Below, piece after piece: positions 16,584 through 25,722 of a DNA stretch of 64,000 bases. Source of the stretch: Fusibacter ferrireducens (GTDB lineage Bacteria > Bacillota > Clostridia > Peptostreptococcales > Acidaminobacteraceae). The stretch covers positions 156,131-220,130 of the forward strand of contig NZ_JADKNH010000010.1 in NCBI RefSeq assembly GCF_015352425.1, given 5' to 3'. Below the pieces are notes generated by a model. It worked only from the letters and a program-made list of their open reading frames with translations, made no database searches and was not told the DNA's origin. Numbering within the stretch: position 1 is the first letter of the stretch; every line of letters starts with the position of its first letter. Both the position numbers and the translations under genes were made by a program.

Positions 16584-16647
16584 GGCTTCCTCTCAAATTA
16601 ATCATACTTAAAAAATAGGGTGTCAAGAAGTTGAACGTCTTTCAATG

Positions 16648-16659
16648 TAAATGAGGCAA
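16648..16659. promoter_or_regulatory. Shared motif upstream of the PRD activator gene
   Basis: TAAATGAGGCAA, inside a larger inverted repeat GTAAAT-N6-ATTTAC (16647-16664). The same motif with one change is at 17127-17138 upstream of the HPr gene. It is a candidate operator for the PRD activator. Confidence 0.4.
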
Positions 16660-16756
16660 TTTACGCTCTATCCTCTTGGATTTGCATCATGTGTTGTGCA
16701 TCCGCGATTATCTACTTTTGCTGTGCCAATACCTACAACGCCATCTACCATCCTTC

Positions 16757-17023
16757 TTACACGGCTTCGCCCATGCCTTGGTTGACGAAATCTACTAAGG
16801 CCTCAAGCACTTTCTTTTCATCTTTGCCAGATACTTTAATTTCAAGTTCGTCTCCCTGTTTTGCACCAAGTGTCATCATTGCCAACATACTGCCGCCATT
16901 GACCTCTTTATCACCTAGTCCAACCACAACTTCTGCTTCGTACATTTTCACAATCTGAAGCCATTTGCTCACAGGACGTGCATGAAATCCTGCCTCATTT
17001 ATAATCTTCACTTTAGTTTCCAT
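16757..17023 (-). CDS. HPr-family phosphocarrier protein
   Basis: An 88-residue HPr-like protein. The phosphorylated histidine is H14 in GFHARP, and the regulatory serine position is S45 in NGGSMLAMMTLGAK, with an altered surrounding sequence compared with general HPr. It has AAAGGAGAT before ATG 17023. It leads the operon that contains two PRD proteins and the SFCGS/DUF431x genes, so it is probably a dedicated carrier rather than the housekeeping HPr. It may phosphorylate the PRD proteins or a divergent EII; no classical EIIA/B/C genes are present in the window. Confidence 0.92.
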   Translation of the reverse strand: METKVKIINEAGFHARPVSKWLQIVKMYEAEVVVGLGDKEVNGGSMLAMMTLGAKQGDELEIKVSGKDEKKVLEALVDFVNQGMGEAV

Positions 17024-17126
17024 TATTATATCTCCTTTATTCTATATAATGCAATTTTAAACGATTGCCTTTCATCTAATTCTACTATATACCCATATTA
17101 CAGGAAAAGTTGTAAAGCCTTCTATA

Positions 17127-17138
17127 TAAATGTGGCAA
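17127..17138. promoter_or_regulatory. Shared motif upstream of the HPr gene
   Basis: TAAATGTGGCAA, 11 of 12 bases identical to the motif at 16648-16659, about 105 bases before the HPr start codon. Candidate operator of the PRD activator. Confidence 0.4.
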
Positions 17139-17222
17139 AATTGAATGTATCAAAATCCGAATTTGACGCCTCCCATACAGCGCCGTTTAAACTTTTAAAA
17201 AAAACAGTGACAATAAATTCGG

Positions 17223-17251
17223 TTGACAATTATATTTTACATTCATATAAT
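17223..17251 (+). promoter_or_regulatory. Sigma-A promoter of the cysteine-synthase-like gene
   Basis: TTGACA at 17223-17228 and TATAAT at 17246-17251, with an ideal 17-base spacer. It lies 120 bases before the ATG at 17372. Confidence 0.82.
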
Positions 17252-17256
17252 ATAAT

Positions 17257-17268
17257 TAACGTACGTTA
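17257..17268. promoter_or_regulatory. 12-bp palindrome at the transcription start, candidate operator
   Basis: TAACGTACGTTA is a perfect palindrome six bases behind the -10 box, covering the expected +1. It suits repression by the XRE-cupin regulator encoded two genes downstream. Confidence 0.45.
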
Positions 17269-17371
17269 TATTTTTCTAAAGATAATTATACTTAACAAAT
17301 GCTGATTTTCGATTATTCTTTTTTGGATATTGAAATCGCACATTAAATGCTTGAATATGGAGGTATTTATT

Positions 17372-18334
17372 ATGAGTTTGCTCAATGATGTCACTGAAGC
17401 AATTGGCAATACGCCCATGGTGAACTTATCTAGAATTACAAAAGCTTTTGGCGTAGAAGGTCATATTTTCGCAAAATTAGAATACCTAAATCCAGGCTTC
17501 AGCAAGAAAGACCGTGTAGCTTTGCAGATGATTTTGGAAGCAGAAGAAGCGGGATTACTTACCCCTGGACAACCCGTTGTCGAATTAACCAGTGGCAACA
17601 CAGGCACAGGTCTTGCCATTGTATGTGCTTGCAAAGGCTACCGATTCATCGCCTGTATGTCCAAGGGCAATTCTATGGAGCGTGCCAGAATGATGAAAGC
17701 TTTGGGTGCCGAAGTCGTCCTCGTGGATCAAATGCCTGGCGCTATAGTAGGACAGGTTTCTGGAGATGATTTGGCACTTGTTGAAAAAAAGGCCCAGCAA
17801 ATTGTAGATGAACAGAATGCCTTTCGAGCAGATCAATTTAATTTAATCGCCTGTAATCATGCTCATGAATATTTTACAGCTGAAGAAATGTGGACTCAGA
17901 CAAACGGCAATATTGATGCTTTTGTCGATTTTTTAGGGAGTGGCAGTACTTTTTCTGGTTGTGCTAAGACCTTAAAAAAGCATAATCCTGAAATCCGATG
18001 CTATGTGAATGAGCCACTAACCGCAGCGATATATGCAGGAAAAGGGATCACTGATAAAGGCCATAGTATTCAAGGCGGTGGATACTGCATGGATTTACCA
18101 CTTGTGGATAAAAATCTAATCGATGGCTATGTGCAAGTTACAAATGATGACGCTCGAGATACGGCTAGAAAATTGGCCGAACTCGAAGGTATTTTTGCAG
18201 GCTTTTCTTCTGGTGCAAATGTTTGCGCCGCGCTTAAGTTGCTGTCTGGCACCGAAAAGGGGAAGAATATCGTTGTGACACTGAACGACAGTGGGCTGAA
18301 ATACTTAAGTACCGGTTTGTTTCAAGAACTTTAG
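17372..18334 (+). CDS. Cysteine-synthase-family PLP enzyme
   Basis: A 320-residue fold-type II PLP enzyme. The PLP lysine is in NPGFSKKDRVA near residue 44, the substrate loop is TSGNTGTGLA, and the phosphate loop is GSGSTFSG in place of the usual GTGGT. Relatives make cysteine from O-acetylserine or use other amino-acid substrates; the altered phosphate loop and the regulator next door suggest a substrate other than the standard one. Start ATG 17372 has GGAGG nine bases upstream; the frame is open to 17330 without a ribosome site. The downstream XRE-cupin gene, 109 bases away, is probably its regulator. Confidence 0.87.
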   Translation: MSLLNDVTEAIGNTPMVNLSRITKAFGVEGHIFAKLEYLNPGFSKKDRVALQMILEAEEAGLLTPGQPVVELTSGNTGTGLAIVCACKGYRFIACMSKGNSMERARMMKALGAEVVLVDQMPGAIVGQVSGDDLALVEKKAQQIVDEQNAFRADQFNLIACNHAHEYFTAEEMWTQTNGNIDAFVDFLGSGSTFSGCAKTLKKHNPEIRCYVNEPLTAAIYAGKGITDKGHSIQGGGYCMDLPLVDKNLIDGYVQVTNDDARDTARKLAELEGIFAGFSSGANVCAALKLLSGTEKGKNIVVTLNDSGLKYLSTGLFQEL

Positions 18335-18443
18335 ATTAATTCAACGGTTAGGGATATGTAAAATGGTTGGAGAAATATAAAATGACGCGTATAATAAATA
18401 GAGATGAGTCCATCAAACAAATGGAAGTATGGGGGGTTTATTA

Positions 18444-18995
18444 ATGAATTTGAATGGAATTATTGCTGCGAATCTAAAACGTCTACGTTTAGAGAGAAAC
18501 TTAAGCTTAGGGCAGCTCGCAGAACTGTCAGAGGTGAGCAAAGTAATGCTTAGTCAAATAGAAAAGGGAGACTCTAATCCCACGATCAACATGATCTGGA
18601 AGATCGCCAACGGTTTAAAAGTACCCTACACGGCGTTAATCGATGAGCAAGATGATGCTTCTGAAGTCGTTCCTCGTCAAAATCGTACAGAACAATACGA
18701 CTCGAATGGACATTATAGAATCTTTAAGTACTACAGCAACTCTCCAATCAGAAATTTTGAGCTCTTCATCGTTGAACTCGATCAGGGCACTGAACATATA
18801 TCTGTGGGACATTCAGAAAAATCTCAGGAGTACATTCTCGTCTTGGAAGGCAGTCTGCTTTTGAAAGCAAATGACCATGAATATCTTCTAGAAAAGGAGG
18901 ATTCGATCTCTTTTTCATCTGCAACTCCACACCACTATATTAACCACGGCGAAAACACTGTAAAGGCCGTGGTCATCAATTACTACCCTGTGTAG
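18444..18995 (+). CDS. XRE-family regulator with cupin domain
   Basis: A 183-residue repressor-type protein: a helix-turn-helix at residues 8-62 (LRLERNLSLGQLAELSEVSK, then LSQIEKGDSNPTI) and a cupin sensor domain from about 105 to the end (GHSEKSQEYILVLEGSL). Proteins of this layout often control amino-acid or polyamine metabolism and bind a small ligand in the cupin. ATG 18444 follows GGGGGGT by a normal distance; ATG 18429 overlaps that site. It probably autoregulates together with the cysteine-synthase-like gene upstream. Confidence 0.88.
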   Translation: MNLNGIIAANLKRLRLERNLSLGQLAELSEVSKVMLSQIEKGDSNPTINMIWKIANGLKVPYTALIDEQDDASEVVPRQNRTEQYDSNGHYRIFKYYSNSPIRNFELFIVELDQGTEHISVGHSEKSQEYILVLEGSLLLKANDHEYLLEKEDSISFSSATPHHYINHGENTVKAVVINYYPV

Positions 18996-19056
18996 TGCCC
19001 CATCGTTCCATATAGTATGATTCCACACCGCACTCGTATCGATCCAATTGAATCGG

Positions 19057-19150
19057 TTTGAGCCATCCCACGATACCTCAAACCGATTTTAGCTGACGCT
19101 GTTAGAGGTTAAACACCTCTCATCATTGCTTTCGGCTCAAATCTTGTTGT
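19057..19150. repeat. Divergent copy of the 102-bp palindromic repeat family
   Basis: Starts TTTGAGCC and ends GGCTCAAATCTTGTTG, with the central CCTCAAACCGATTTTAGCTG hairpin, but has about ten changes from the copies at 118-423. It lies between convergent genes and may serve as their terminator. Confidence 0.8.
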
Positions 19151-19153
19151 CTA

Positions 19154-20287
19154 TTATTTTCTGCTATATTGAGATGCTTTCATATCTACTATTTGGATGC
19201 CATAGACATCTGCTTTTTCGATGAATTTAACAAGATCATTTGTTTCACCATAAATCAGCATCCCTTCCACCTTAATGCCATTTTCATCAATATATGACAA
19301 AGTATCTTCATAGAATTTTGTTCTCATATGGTTTCGATCAAAAACTGTGACAAACGCCTTTCTATCAATCATATAATTTAAAAGTGTTTTGACATGTATT
19401 TCATAATTATCCGCTAGGCTTTTTTCAAAGGAACTGCTCATTTTTTCCCCATTAGAATACATATCTTCTAAGTAAAACAATGGATACAATGCTTTATTGG
19501 GACGATCTCCAAAACTGGTCCTGATTGAATTGATCGGTTGAAAACCAATTTTTTCATTTTGATACTCAGTACCATGCTCTATAGACATCCATTGAAATAT
19601 GAGCTGATTGTAGGTTAGCTCATAAGATGTGGCTTCTAATAATGACAAGGGATTGTTAAAAGTGATAAATACCGAAGCATAATTGTGCTCTGATTTTAAA
19701 TCTTTCAAGGGGTTTTCATAGTCGAATTGAAGAGGCGCTTCTTCAATAAGCTTTGTTTCTAGATCATATGAAAATAGATAATCGAAAAAACCTTCTCTTC
19801 TATTGCGAGTCAACTGAATGGGAATTCGCTCTTCATTCCGTCCAAATTCATTTGTTCTTCTCAAAATAATATCATAGCTGCCATAACCTTTTTTATTAAC
19901 GAGTGCCATTGTCGATTGGTAGCCTGGGACAGTCAATTCAGTTAGTGCCACCATATCAAAGGTGATATCATTCATGTTTTCCCCTTGCGTCACTTTTTTA
20001 GGATTATAATACATTGAATCCACCAGAGGTGAAATCGCAAAGTTCAAAAAAACATATAACAGAATGATACTTATTACAGAGTATAAAATATTCTTTCTTA
20101 ATCTATTTGAAACCTGCTCTTTGATCTCTAAAGAATCCGTATGCTCTTCTAGAAACAAATCATCCAGTGATTCCGCAAGGTAATCATTGATGATTTTATT
20201 TTTTTCTATTTCAGCTTCAACGATTTCTATTTCAGCATCTGTGGCAGTGCCACTTTTGTATTTTATAAACAATGCATTAAAATTCAT
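19154..20287 (-). CDS. Anti-sigma factor, membrane-anchored, partner of the adjacent sigma factor
   Basis: A 377-residue protein with a cytoplasmic N-terminus of about 70 residues, one transmembrane segment (NILYSVISIILLYVFLNFAI, residues about 71-90) and a large extracytoplasmic part. This layout and the text of the outer part match anti-sigma factors with Sigma_reg_N and Sigma_reg_C domains. Its start overlaps the end of the sigma factor gene by 11 bases. It should hold the sigma factor inactive until an envelope signal arrives. The signal is unknown; the SLH protein genes are adjacent upstream but behind a terminator. Confidence 0.78.
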   Translation of the reverse strand: MNFNALFIKYKSGTATDAEIEIVEAEIEKNKIINDYLAESLDDLFLEEHTDSLEIKEQVSNRLRKNILYSVISIILLYVFLNFAISPLVDSMYYNPKKVTQGENMNDITFDMVALTELTVPGYQSTMALVNKKGYGSYDIILRRTNEFGRNEERIPIQLTRNRREGFFDYLFSYDLETKLIEEAPLQFDYENPLKDLKSEHNYASVFITFNNPLSLLEATSYELTYNQLIFQWMSIEHGTEYQNEKIGFQPINSIRTSFGDRPNKALYPLFYLEDMYSNGEKMSSSFEKSLADNYEIHVKTLLNYMIDRKAFVTVFDRNHMRTKFYEDTLSYIDENGIKVEGMLIYGETNDLVKFIEKADVYGIQIVDMKASQYSRK

Positions 20288-20768
20288 CTATGCCTTCCTC
20301 CTTTAATTTGGCCTTTAAGTTGATTCTAGCTCTATAAAGTAATGTTCTTGCTGCACCGGGGCTTATTTTTTTCATTTCGGCAATTTCTTTTAATGAGAAA
20401 CCATTAAAATAATAGTATACTAATATTTCTTTGTATGAGTTGGATAATCTAACGATGGATTCATAAACCGTTCTTTGTGTCTCATTTAAGATCAATTGCT
20501 CCAATGGGCCTTTGCCTTGATCTATATAGTCATCTTCTATCGACGATTGAGGCTTCTTTTTTAGAGAGTCTAGCCATAAGTTTTTCCCAACTCTGAGTAA
20601 CCAATATTTTAGATGTACTTCACTCCCATCTAAACTCAAAATGGCTTTAAAAAAAGTATCACTGACAAGTATTTCTGTCTCATGATGATTCTTACATAGT
20701 GAGTATATGTATAAGTAAACATCCCTATAATACTCTTTATAGACCCTATCGATGATGTCTTTTTTCAA
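20277..20768 (-). CDS. ECF-type RNA polymerase sigma factor
   Basis: A 163-residue sigma-70 family factor of the extracytoplasmic function type. Region 2 covers residues 10-75 (LYIYSLCKNHHETEILVSDT) and region 4 residues 100-155 (YYYFNGFSLKEIAEMKKISP). Regions 1 and 3 are missing, as in the family. A GGGGAGG-type ribosome site precedes ATG 20768. It is co-transcribed with the overlapping anti-sigma gene. Its target promoters cannot be named from this window; one would expect a copy of its promoter in front of itself. Confidence 0.88.
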   Translation of the reverse strand: MKKDIIDRVYKEYYRDVYLYIYSLCKNHHETEILVSDTFFKAILSLDGSEVHLKYWLLRVGKNLWLDSLKKKPQSSIEDDYIDQGKGPLEQLILNETQRTVYESIVRLSNSYKEILVYYYFNGFSLKEIAEMKKISPGAARTLLYRARINLKAKLKEEGIDEF

Positions 20769-20846
20769 TTTTTCACCTCCCCACTTAATAAACGATTCAC
20801 ATATGATTATGTCACATATGGATTGATCTATGCAGCATTTTTAATT

Positions 20847-20898
20847 AAAAAAAAGAGGTCTTTCAGAAAATACATTTCTAAAAGTGCCTCTTTTTATT
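20847..20898 (-). terminator. Terminator behind the first SLH gene
   Basis: The stem AAAGAGGCACTTTTAGAAA / TTTCTGAAAGACCTCTTT is followed by a T run on the minus strand, 76 bases behind the SLH gene stop. Confidence 0.8.
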
Positions 20899-20973
20899 AT
20901 TTTATTCCATAATTTTGTTTCATCTCTTAATTAGCGTTCATCATCCCAGTTAAAAATTTTCAGTGGGATGATA

Positions 20974-23900
20974 TTATCGGCTAATCAGATTCGATTCAAC
21001 CAAAAGGTTGCGAATCGCCTGAACTGCTTCACCATATTTGAGATTGGATTTTGGTGAGATCATCAATGGCTCTGTGCCGTTAAAGATATGTGCCGAAAGC
21101 ACATCCCTAACACTTTCTGATGCCCAGCCGCTAACCTCTGTAAAATCCTTGAAGGTGCTGTATCTCCCTGAATCATCTCCGGTGAGGTTTGTAAGCTTCA
21201 TGGCATTGCGATACATAACCATTGCTTCTTCTCTTGTGATCTGTTGATTAGGTTTGAAGGTCCCATCCGGATAGCCCGATACGATGCCATTTTCACTGGC
21301 AATATAAATCCCAAGCGCTCTAGCATTGGCATTTGTCACATCTGAGTAATGAATTGCGTGTGTTGCCCCTTCTCTGTATAAGCCTAGCGCACGCACAAGA
21401 TATTCAGAAAAATCTGCACGTGTAATGGCTTGCTCTGGTTCAAAGGTCTCTGGATTAAAGACGATCAATCGAGATGCCATATCATTGACGACTGCCTTTG
21501 ACCAGTGGTTTGCCACTGATTTAACAGTGACTGGATTGTAAATCACCGTATATCTCGAATTCGTGAGTGAACTTAAACGCGTGTACCATTTGCCATCCTT
21601 TTGGAAGACTTCTGTTGGTACATGGCTATAAGTGCCATCAGAGTTGAAGACGATACCTGTTGTGATTTTTTCAGGATCCATATTTGCCGGTATTTCCATC
21701 ACACGTCCTACATAGTTGCTAAACTTGCCGATGGTCACTTCTTTAGTTATGCCGTCATCACCTGTGGTTTTAGCAACGATTTCAAATTCTGTCGGTGGGA
21801 AAACCATTTCACTGCCGTTATTGGCCACAAATTCGTTATATTGGGCAATCACTGCTTCGTCTACTTTTGCAATTTTCACTTCAACCTTGATGTCAACTAA
21901 ACTTTGTCCTTGAACTCCCATACGCTCAGCAATCTCACTGATTGACAACTCGCTTGCTGGAATGACGTATTCAATATTGCTTCGCTTAACGGAAATATCA
22001 AATGTATTTTGCTCAAGCTTTTTGACGATGTCACCTGTGAGCTCAACTTTTGCAACCTGAGATTCTGTGTCTGAAATTGGGACTTGAATTGTGTTGTCAG
22101 TTTGGGCTGTTTTATCTCTAATTGCCTCATCAATTTTACTTTCGATTACCAGATTATTAATAGTCACCGTAACAGTCGATTTGCCATCTGAAACCGTTTT
22201 AACTTCCTTCCCTGCACTCTGTTCTTTACCATTAATAACGATGGTCGCTGTGCCCTGTTCATCTATTGGAGGTGCTGAAACTGGCTTATCATCTTTACTG
22301 TTGTCAACATATGCTTCTCTAATTACTGTCAGGTTATAAGTTTTAGTAGATTGACCATCCTGTGCGGTCACAACGATTGCCACTGAGTTCTCACCTTCAG
22401 TAAGTGGCGTAATCTCAATAGAACTACCACTTGTGCGGTTAATGCCATTTACGGATATGGAAGCATGACTTTCATTTGTTATCGGCGTCAATGTTATTGA
22501 TGTCGTTGAATTTGGCACTTTGACTGAATAGCTTTCATGCTCAGGCGTAAACGCAGGTGTTAACGTTCCAACATTTACAGCCAAATCTGATAAAGTGACA
22601 TCACTTGAACCAGCTCTGTTAATATCAATCGTGTAAGTTTTAGTCGTATGCTCATCTTGTGCGGTAACAGTGATTATAACTGGGGTTTTTCCCACTTCTA
22701 GAGCATTGACTATCACTGAGCTTCCACTTGTAACAGCTACAGGTATACTCCCTTCTGAGGTGACACGTTTGACTTTAATCGTAGAATGACTTTCGCTCAC
22801 AGTCGGGGTCAACGTGATCGCAGTTATAGTATTGGAAACATTGACCGTATAATGCTCAGTATCTGGAGCAAACGCCGGTGATAGCGTCCCATGATCTACA
22901 GCTAAATTGGATAATGCAACCTCGCTGGATGCCGCTCTTCTAATATTCACATAATAGGTCTTAGTGGAAACGCCATCCTGTGCAGTAACCTTTATATGGA
23001 CTGTATTCTCACCAACTTCTAAATCTTGGACAGCTATTGAACTGCCACTTGTGACTTTTACCGTGAAACTGCTCGTCACAGATCCGCTTTCAGCTGTGAC
23101 CGTGGCATGACTTTCATTGACAATTGGATTCAACTGAACGGTCGTAACGTCATTAGCTACACTCACCGTATAGTGCTCTGTTTCTGGCGCAAAGTCTGGA
23201 GACAAAGTACCTGTGCTGAGCTTTATGTCTGAAAGTGTCGTGTCGATAAAAGCGGCTCGGTTGATACTGATTTTGTAGTACAAAGCATTTCCGAACTCAG
23301 CAGTTACTTTAATATAAACATCAGTTGCTTCATTTGCTGTCAGACTGACGTTTATTGCCGTATTCGTGAAAGTTTTATCTGTCCCATAAAAGACAACACT
23401 TGCCTTGGAATCACTCTTTAAGACATCACTTAAACTAACTTCATCTATTGCATTGTCTACATAGATACTTGCCGTCTTAGGTTCAGTGATTGTCCCAGGC
23501 TCTTTTCCTGAGATGATTGTCTTAGACAGTACCGAAGCAATATCCGCGTCACTGCTTGGCGTTAAAATTGTTGTAAAAGGAATATTAGTCACATTTGAAA
23601 CATTGCCCACTGCATCTTTTACAACGATGTAAGCCTTATAATCCGTTGTCTCAGATAAGCCATTTACCATAATCGTGTTCACAGTTACAGCTGCCGTACT
23701 AGTGCCCTTTGCCACTGCTGTTCCCTGAGCTATAATTGCATTAGCACTTGGAGCATCATCTTTTGCATTATAGACAACGTAATAATAGGTTCCTGCTTTA
23801 TCAGATGTAAAGCTCAGTTTTGTCTTATCATAGCTTGTTTCACTTGCACTGCCTTCACTTAAAACGGGCGCGGTTTTATCAATGTTGTTGATGACGATTT

Positions 23901-25590
23901 CTGTGTCATAGGTAGCTATATTGCCTACACTATCCTTCACTTGGATTGTGCCTGCTGAAATGGTCGTATTGCTTGCATAGACTTTGCTTTTGGCATCCTG
24001 CCATGTGGTGCCGCCGTCAAAACTATAGCCACCAGTTGTTGCGATTCCTGATGCGTCCGTTGCCGTCACCGTCACTGTCACATCGCCACCGGTTGTTTCA
24101 GTTGGAGATGCCACAACAGAGCTGATGGTTGGCGCAGTTTTATCGATGTTGTTAATGACGATTGCTGTGTCATAGGTGGTTATGTTGCCTGCACTATCCT
24201 TCACTTGAATCGTACCTGCTGAAATGGTCGTATTGCTTGCATAGACCTTGCTTTTAGCATCTTGCCATGTGGTGCCACCGTCAAAGCTGTAGCCACCAGT
24301 TGCTGCGATTCCTGATGCGTCCGTTGCCGTCACCGTTACGGTCACATCGCCACCAGTTGTTTCAGTTGGAGATGCCACAACAGAGCTGATGGTTGGCGCG
24401 GTTTTATCAATGTTGTTGATGATGATTGCTGTGTCATAAGTGGCTATGTTGCCCACACTATCCTTCACTTGGATCGTACCTGCTGAAATGGTCGTATTGC
24501 TTGCATAGACCTTGCTTTTGGCATCCTGCCATGTGGTGCCGCCGTCAAAACTGTAGCCACCAGTTGCTGCGATTCCTGATGCATCCGTTGCCGTCACCGT
24601 CACTGTAACATCACCAGTTGTTGCTTCAGTTGGAGATGCCTCAACAGAGCTGATGGTTGGTCCAATTGCATCGATGACAATTGCTTTCGAATTTCCTAAA
24701 GAACCCGCCTCTCCTGGAGCCGCCAAGGTGAGTGTTGCACTGTTTCCTGCTAAATCCGTGATTATTCCACCATTCAAGTTAAGCGCATTTGTCCCCTTGT
24801 AGTCCAAATCTGCGCTGGTATCCCCTGCTTTCACCGTGTATTTAAAAATCAAAGTGTCGGTATTGCTTCCACTGGAATAACTTACAATTTGATCCGTTGT
24901 CCCCGTTTCCAAAGTCAAGGTTGGAGTTCCTGTCACAATGACAACTTCACTGAAATTAACCGTAATGTCGATGACATCACCAACTTTTTTAGTTCCATTT
25001 GCTGTAGTAGAACTCACCATACTGACGGTTGGAGCCGTTATATCTGGATTTTGGGGATCATCCACTAAGACCGTTCCCTCTCCAGTTACTGTGAAAACGG
25101 CTGTTCCAGATTCTCCCTCATCAAAAGTTGTCATTACAATATAATAGTCCGTACCTGCTTCGAAATTAACTCCTGAGATTCTAGAAAGAAGATTTGGTGC
25201 GCCATCATCATTTCCAGCCAATATGTTTTCTAAAGGCTTTTCTGGATCAAAACCACCTTCATAGACAAAAATCATTGTATCCGACTCATTAGGATTCACA
25301 TTAAAAGATGCAGATTGCACTAGAATTTCGTACTCATCGGTAACAGATGGTGTAATCTTTGTGACAAAATAGTTAAAAGCTCTCTCCCCACTAGATATGT
25401 CTTCCGTAAAATACGTAAGGCTGCGATCATCAGAGGGGAGTACGGGACGAATAAACGTATGTTCAGTCGTCAAAGTTGTTTCAAATGTCGTAGTGTGTGA
25501 TGCATAAGCGATGGGATTGATAACACTTGCAAAGCACATCGCCATGAGCAACACTGTAGTCAGGATCTGTTTCTTTCTAAAGCATTTCAT
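20974..25590 (-). CDS. Secreted S-layer-homology surface protein, 1538 residues
   Basis: A cell-surface protein. A signal peptide (residues 1-30, KKQILTTVLLMAMCFASVI then YAS) precedes a bacterial Ig-like domain (about 185-310). Three 88-residue repeats follow (about 313-570; SFDGGTTWQDAKSKVYASN in each), then a fibronectin-like module. Three cadherin-like beta-sandwich domains (about 776-1093) and a 250-residue linker come next, and three SLH domains (about 1370-1538; ITRADFSEYLVRALGLY, DGTFKPNQQITREEAMVMYR) end the protein. SLH domains bind pyruvylated wall polysaccharide. From the cadherin-like region on it is almost identical to the next gene. GAAAGGA precedes the ATG. The function could be adhesion or S-layer structure; no catalytic motif was seen. 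Confidence 0.9.
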   Translation of the reverse strand: MKCFRKKQILTTVLLMAMCFASVINPIAYASHTTTFETTLTTEHTFIRPVLPSDDRSLTYFTEDISSGERAFNYFVTKITPSVTDEYEILVQSASFNVNPNESDTMIFVYEGGFDPEKPLENILAGNDDGAPNLLSRISGVNFEAGTDYYIVMTTFDEGESGTAVFTVTGEGTVLVDDPQNPDITAPTVSMVSSTTANGTKKVGDVIDITVNFSEVVIVTGTPTLTLETGTTDQIVSYSSGSNTDTLIFKYTVKAGDTSADLDYKGTNALNLNGGIITDLAGNSATLTLAAPGEAGSLGNSKAIVIDAIGPTISSVEASPTEATTGDVTVTVTATDASGIAATGGYSFDGGTTWQDAKSKVYASNTTISAGTIQVKDSVGNIATYDTAIIINNIDKTAPTISSVVASPTETTGGDVTVTVTATDASGIAATGGYSFDGGTTWQDAKSKVYASNTTISAGTIQVKDSAGNITTYDTAIVINNIDKTAPTISSVVASPTETTGGDVTVTVTATDASGIATTGGYSFDGGTTWQDAKSKVYASNTTISAGTIQVKDSVGNIATYDTEIVINNIDKTAPVLSEGSASETSYDKTKLSFTSDKAGTYYYVVYNAKDDAPSANAIIAQGTAVAKGTSTAAVTVNTIMVNGLSETTDYKAYIVVKDAVGNVSNVTNIPFTTILTPSSDADIASVLSKTIISGKEPGTITEPKTASIYVDNAIDEVSLSDVLKSDSKASVVFYGTDKTFTNTAINVSLTANEATDVYIKVTAEFGNALYYKISINRAAFIDTTLSDIKLSTGTLSPDFAPETEHYTVSVANDVTTVQLNPIVNESHATVTAESGSVTSSFTVKVTSGSSIAVQDLEVGENTVHIKVTAQDGVSTKTYYVNIRRAASSEVALSNLAVDHGTLSPAFAPDTEHYTVNVSNTITAITLTPTVSESHSTIKVKRVTSEGSIPVAVTSGSSVIVNALEVGKTPVIITVTAQDEHTTKTYTIDINRAGSSDVTLSDLAVNVGTLTPAFTPEHESYSVKVPNSTTSITLTPITNESHASISVNGINRTSGSSIEITPLTEGENSVAIVVTAQDGQSTKTYNLTVIREAYVDNSKDDKPVSAPPIDEQGTATIVINGKEQSAGKEVKTVSDGKSTVTVTINNLVIESKIDEAIRDKTAQTDNTIQVPISDTESQVAKVELTGDIVKKLEQNTFDISVKRSNIEYVIPASELSISEIAERMGVQGQSLVDIKVEVKIAKVDEAVIAQYNEFVANNGSEMVFPPTEFEIVAKTTGDDGITKEVTIGKFSNYVGRVMEIPANMDPEKITTGIVFNSDGTYSHVPTEVFQKDGKWYTRLSSLTNSRYTVIYNPVTVKSVANHWSKAVVNDMASRLIVFNPETFEPEQAITRADFSEYLVRALGLYREGATHAIHYSDVTNANARALGIYIASENGIVSGYPDGTFKPNQQITREEAMVMYRNAMKLTNLTGDDSGRYSTFKDFTEVSGWASESVRDVLSAHIFNGTEPLMISPKSNLKYGEAVQAIRNLLVESNLISR
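23870..24660 (-). repeat. Three 264-bp tandem coding repeats in the first SLH gene
   Basis: Each unit encodes an 88-residue domain beginning TAPTISSVVASPTE and ending AIVINNIDK. The units are nearly identical at DNA level, which points to recent expansion or homogenisation. Confidence 0.85.
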
Positions 25591-25722
25591 AATATTTTTT
25601 TCCTTTCTCTAATTTTGCTTTTTCTGATAACCCTAAAGGATTAAAATTGTCATTTATGGGGACCTTGTAATTTACTTTATTACCTTGTAATAATAGTCGA
25701 TTGTCACATTACTCCGGATGAT

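Noticed and set aside
16668..16751. 27-codon minus-strand frame between HPr and the PRD activator (MVDGVVGIGTAKVDN onward)
   Set aside because: The only ribosome-site-like sequence touches the ATG directly and no family is recognised. It may be a remnant, but there is too little support to call a gene.
17024..17222. Possible sigma-54 promoter for the HPr operon
   Set aside because: GCAA and GCC elements are present on the minus strand but their spacing is not the required 12 bases.
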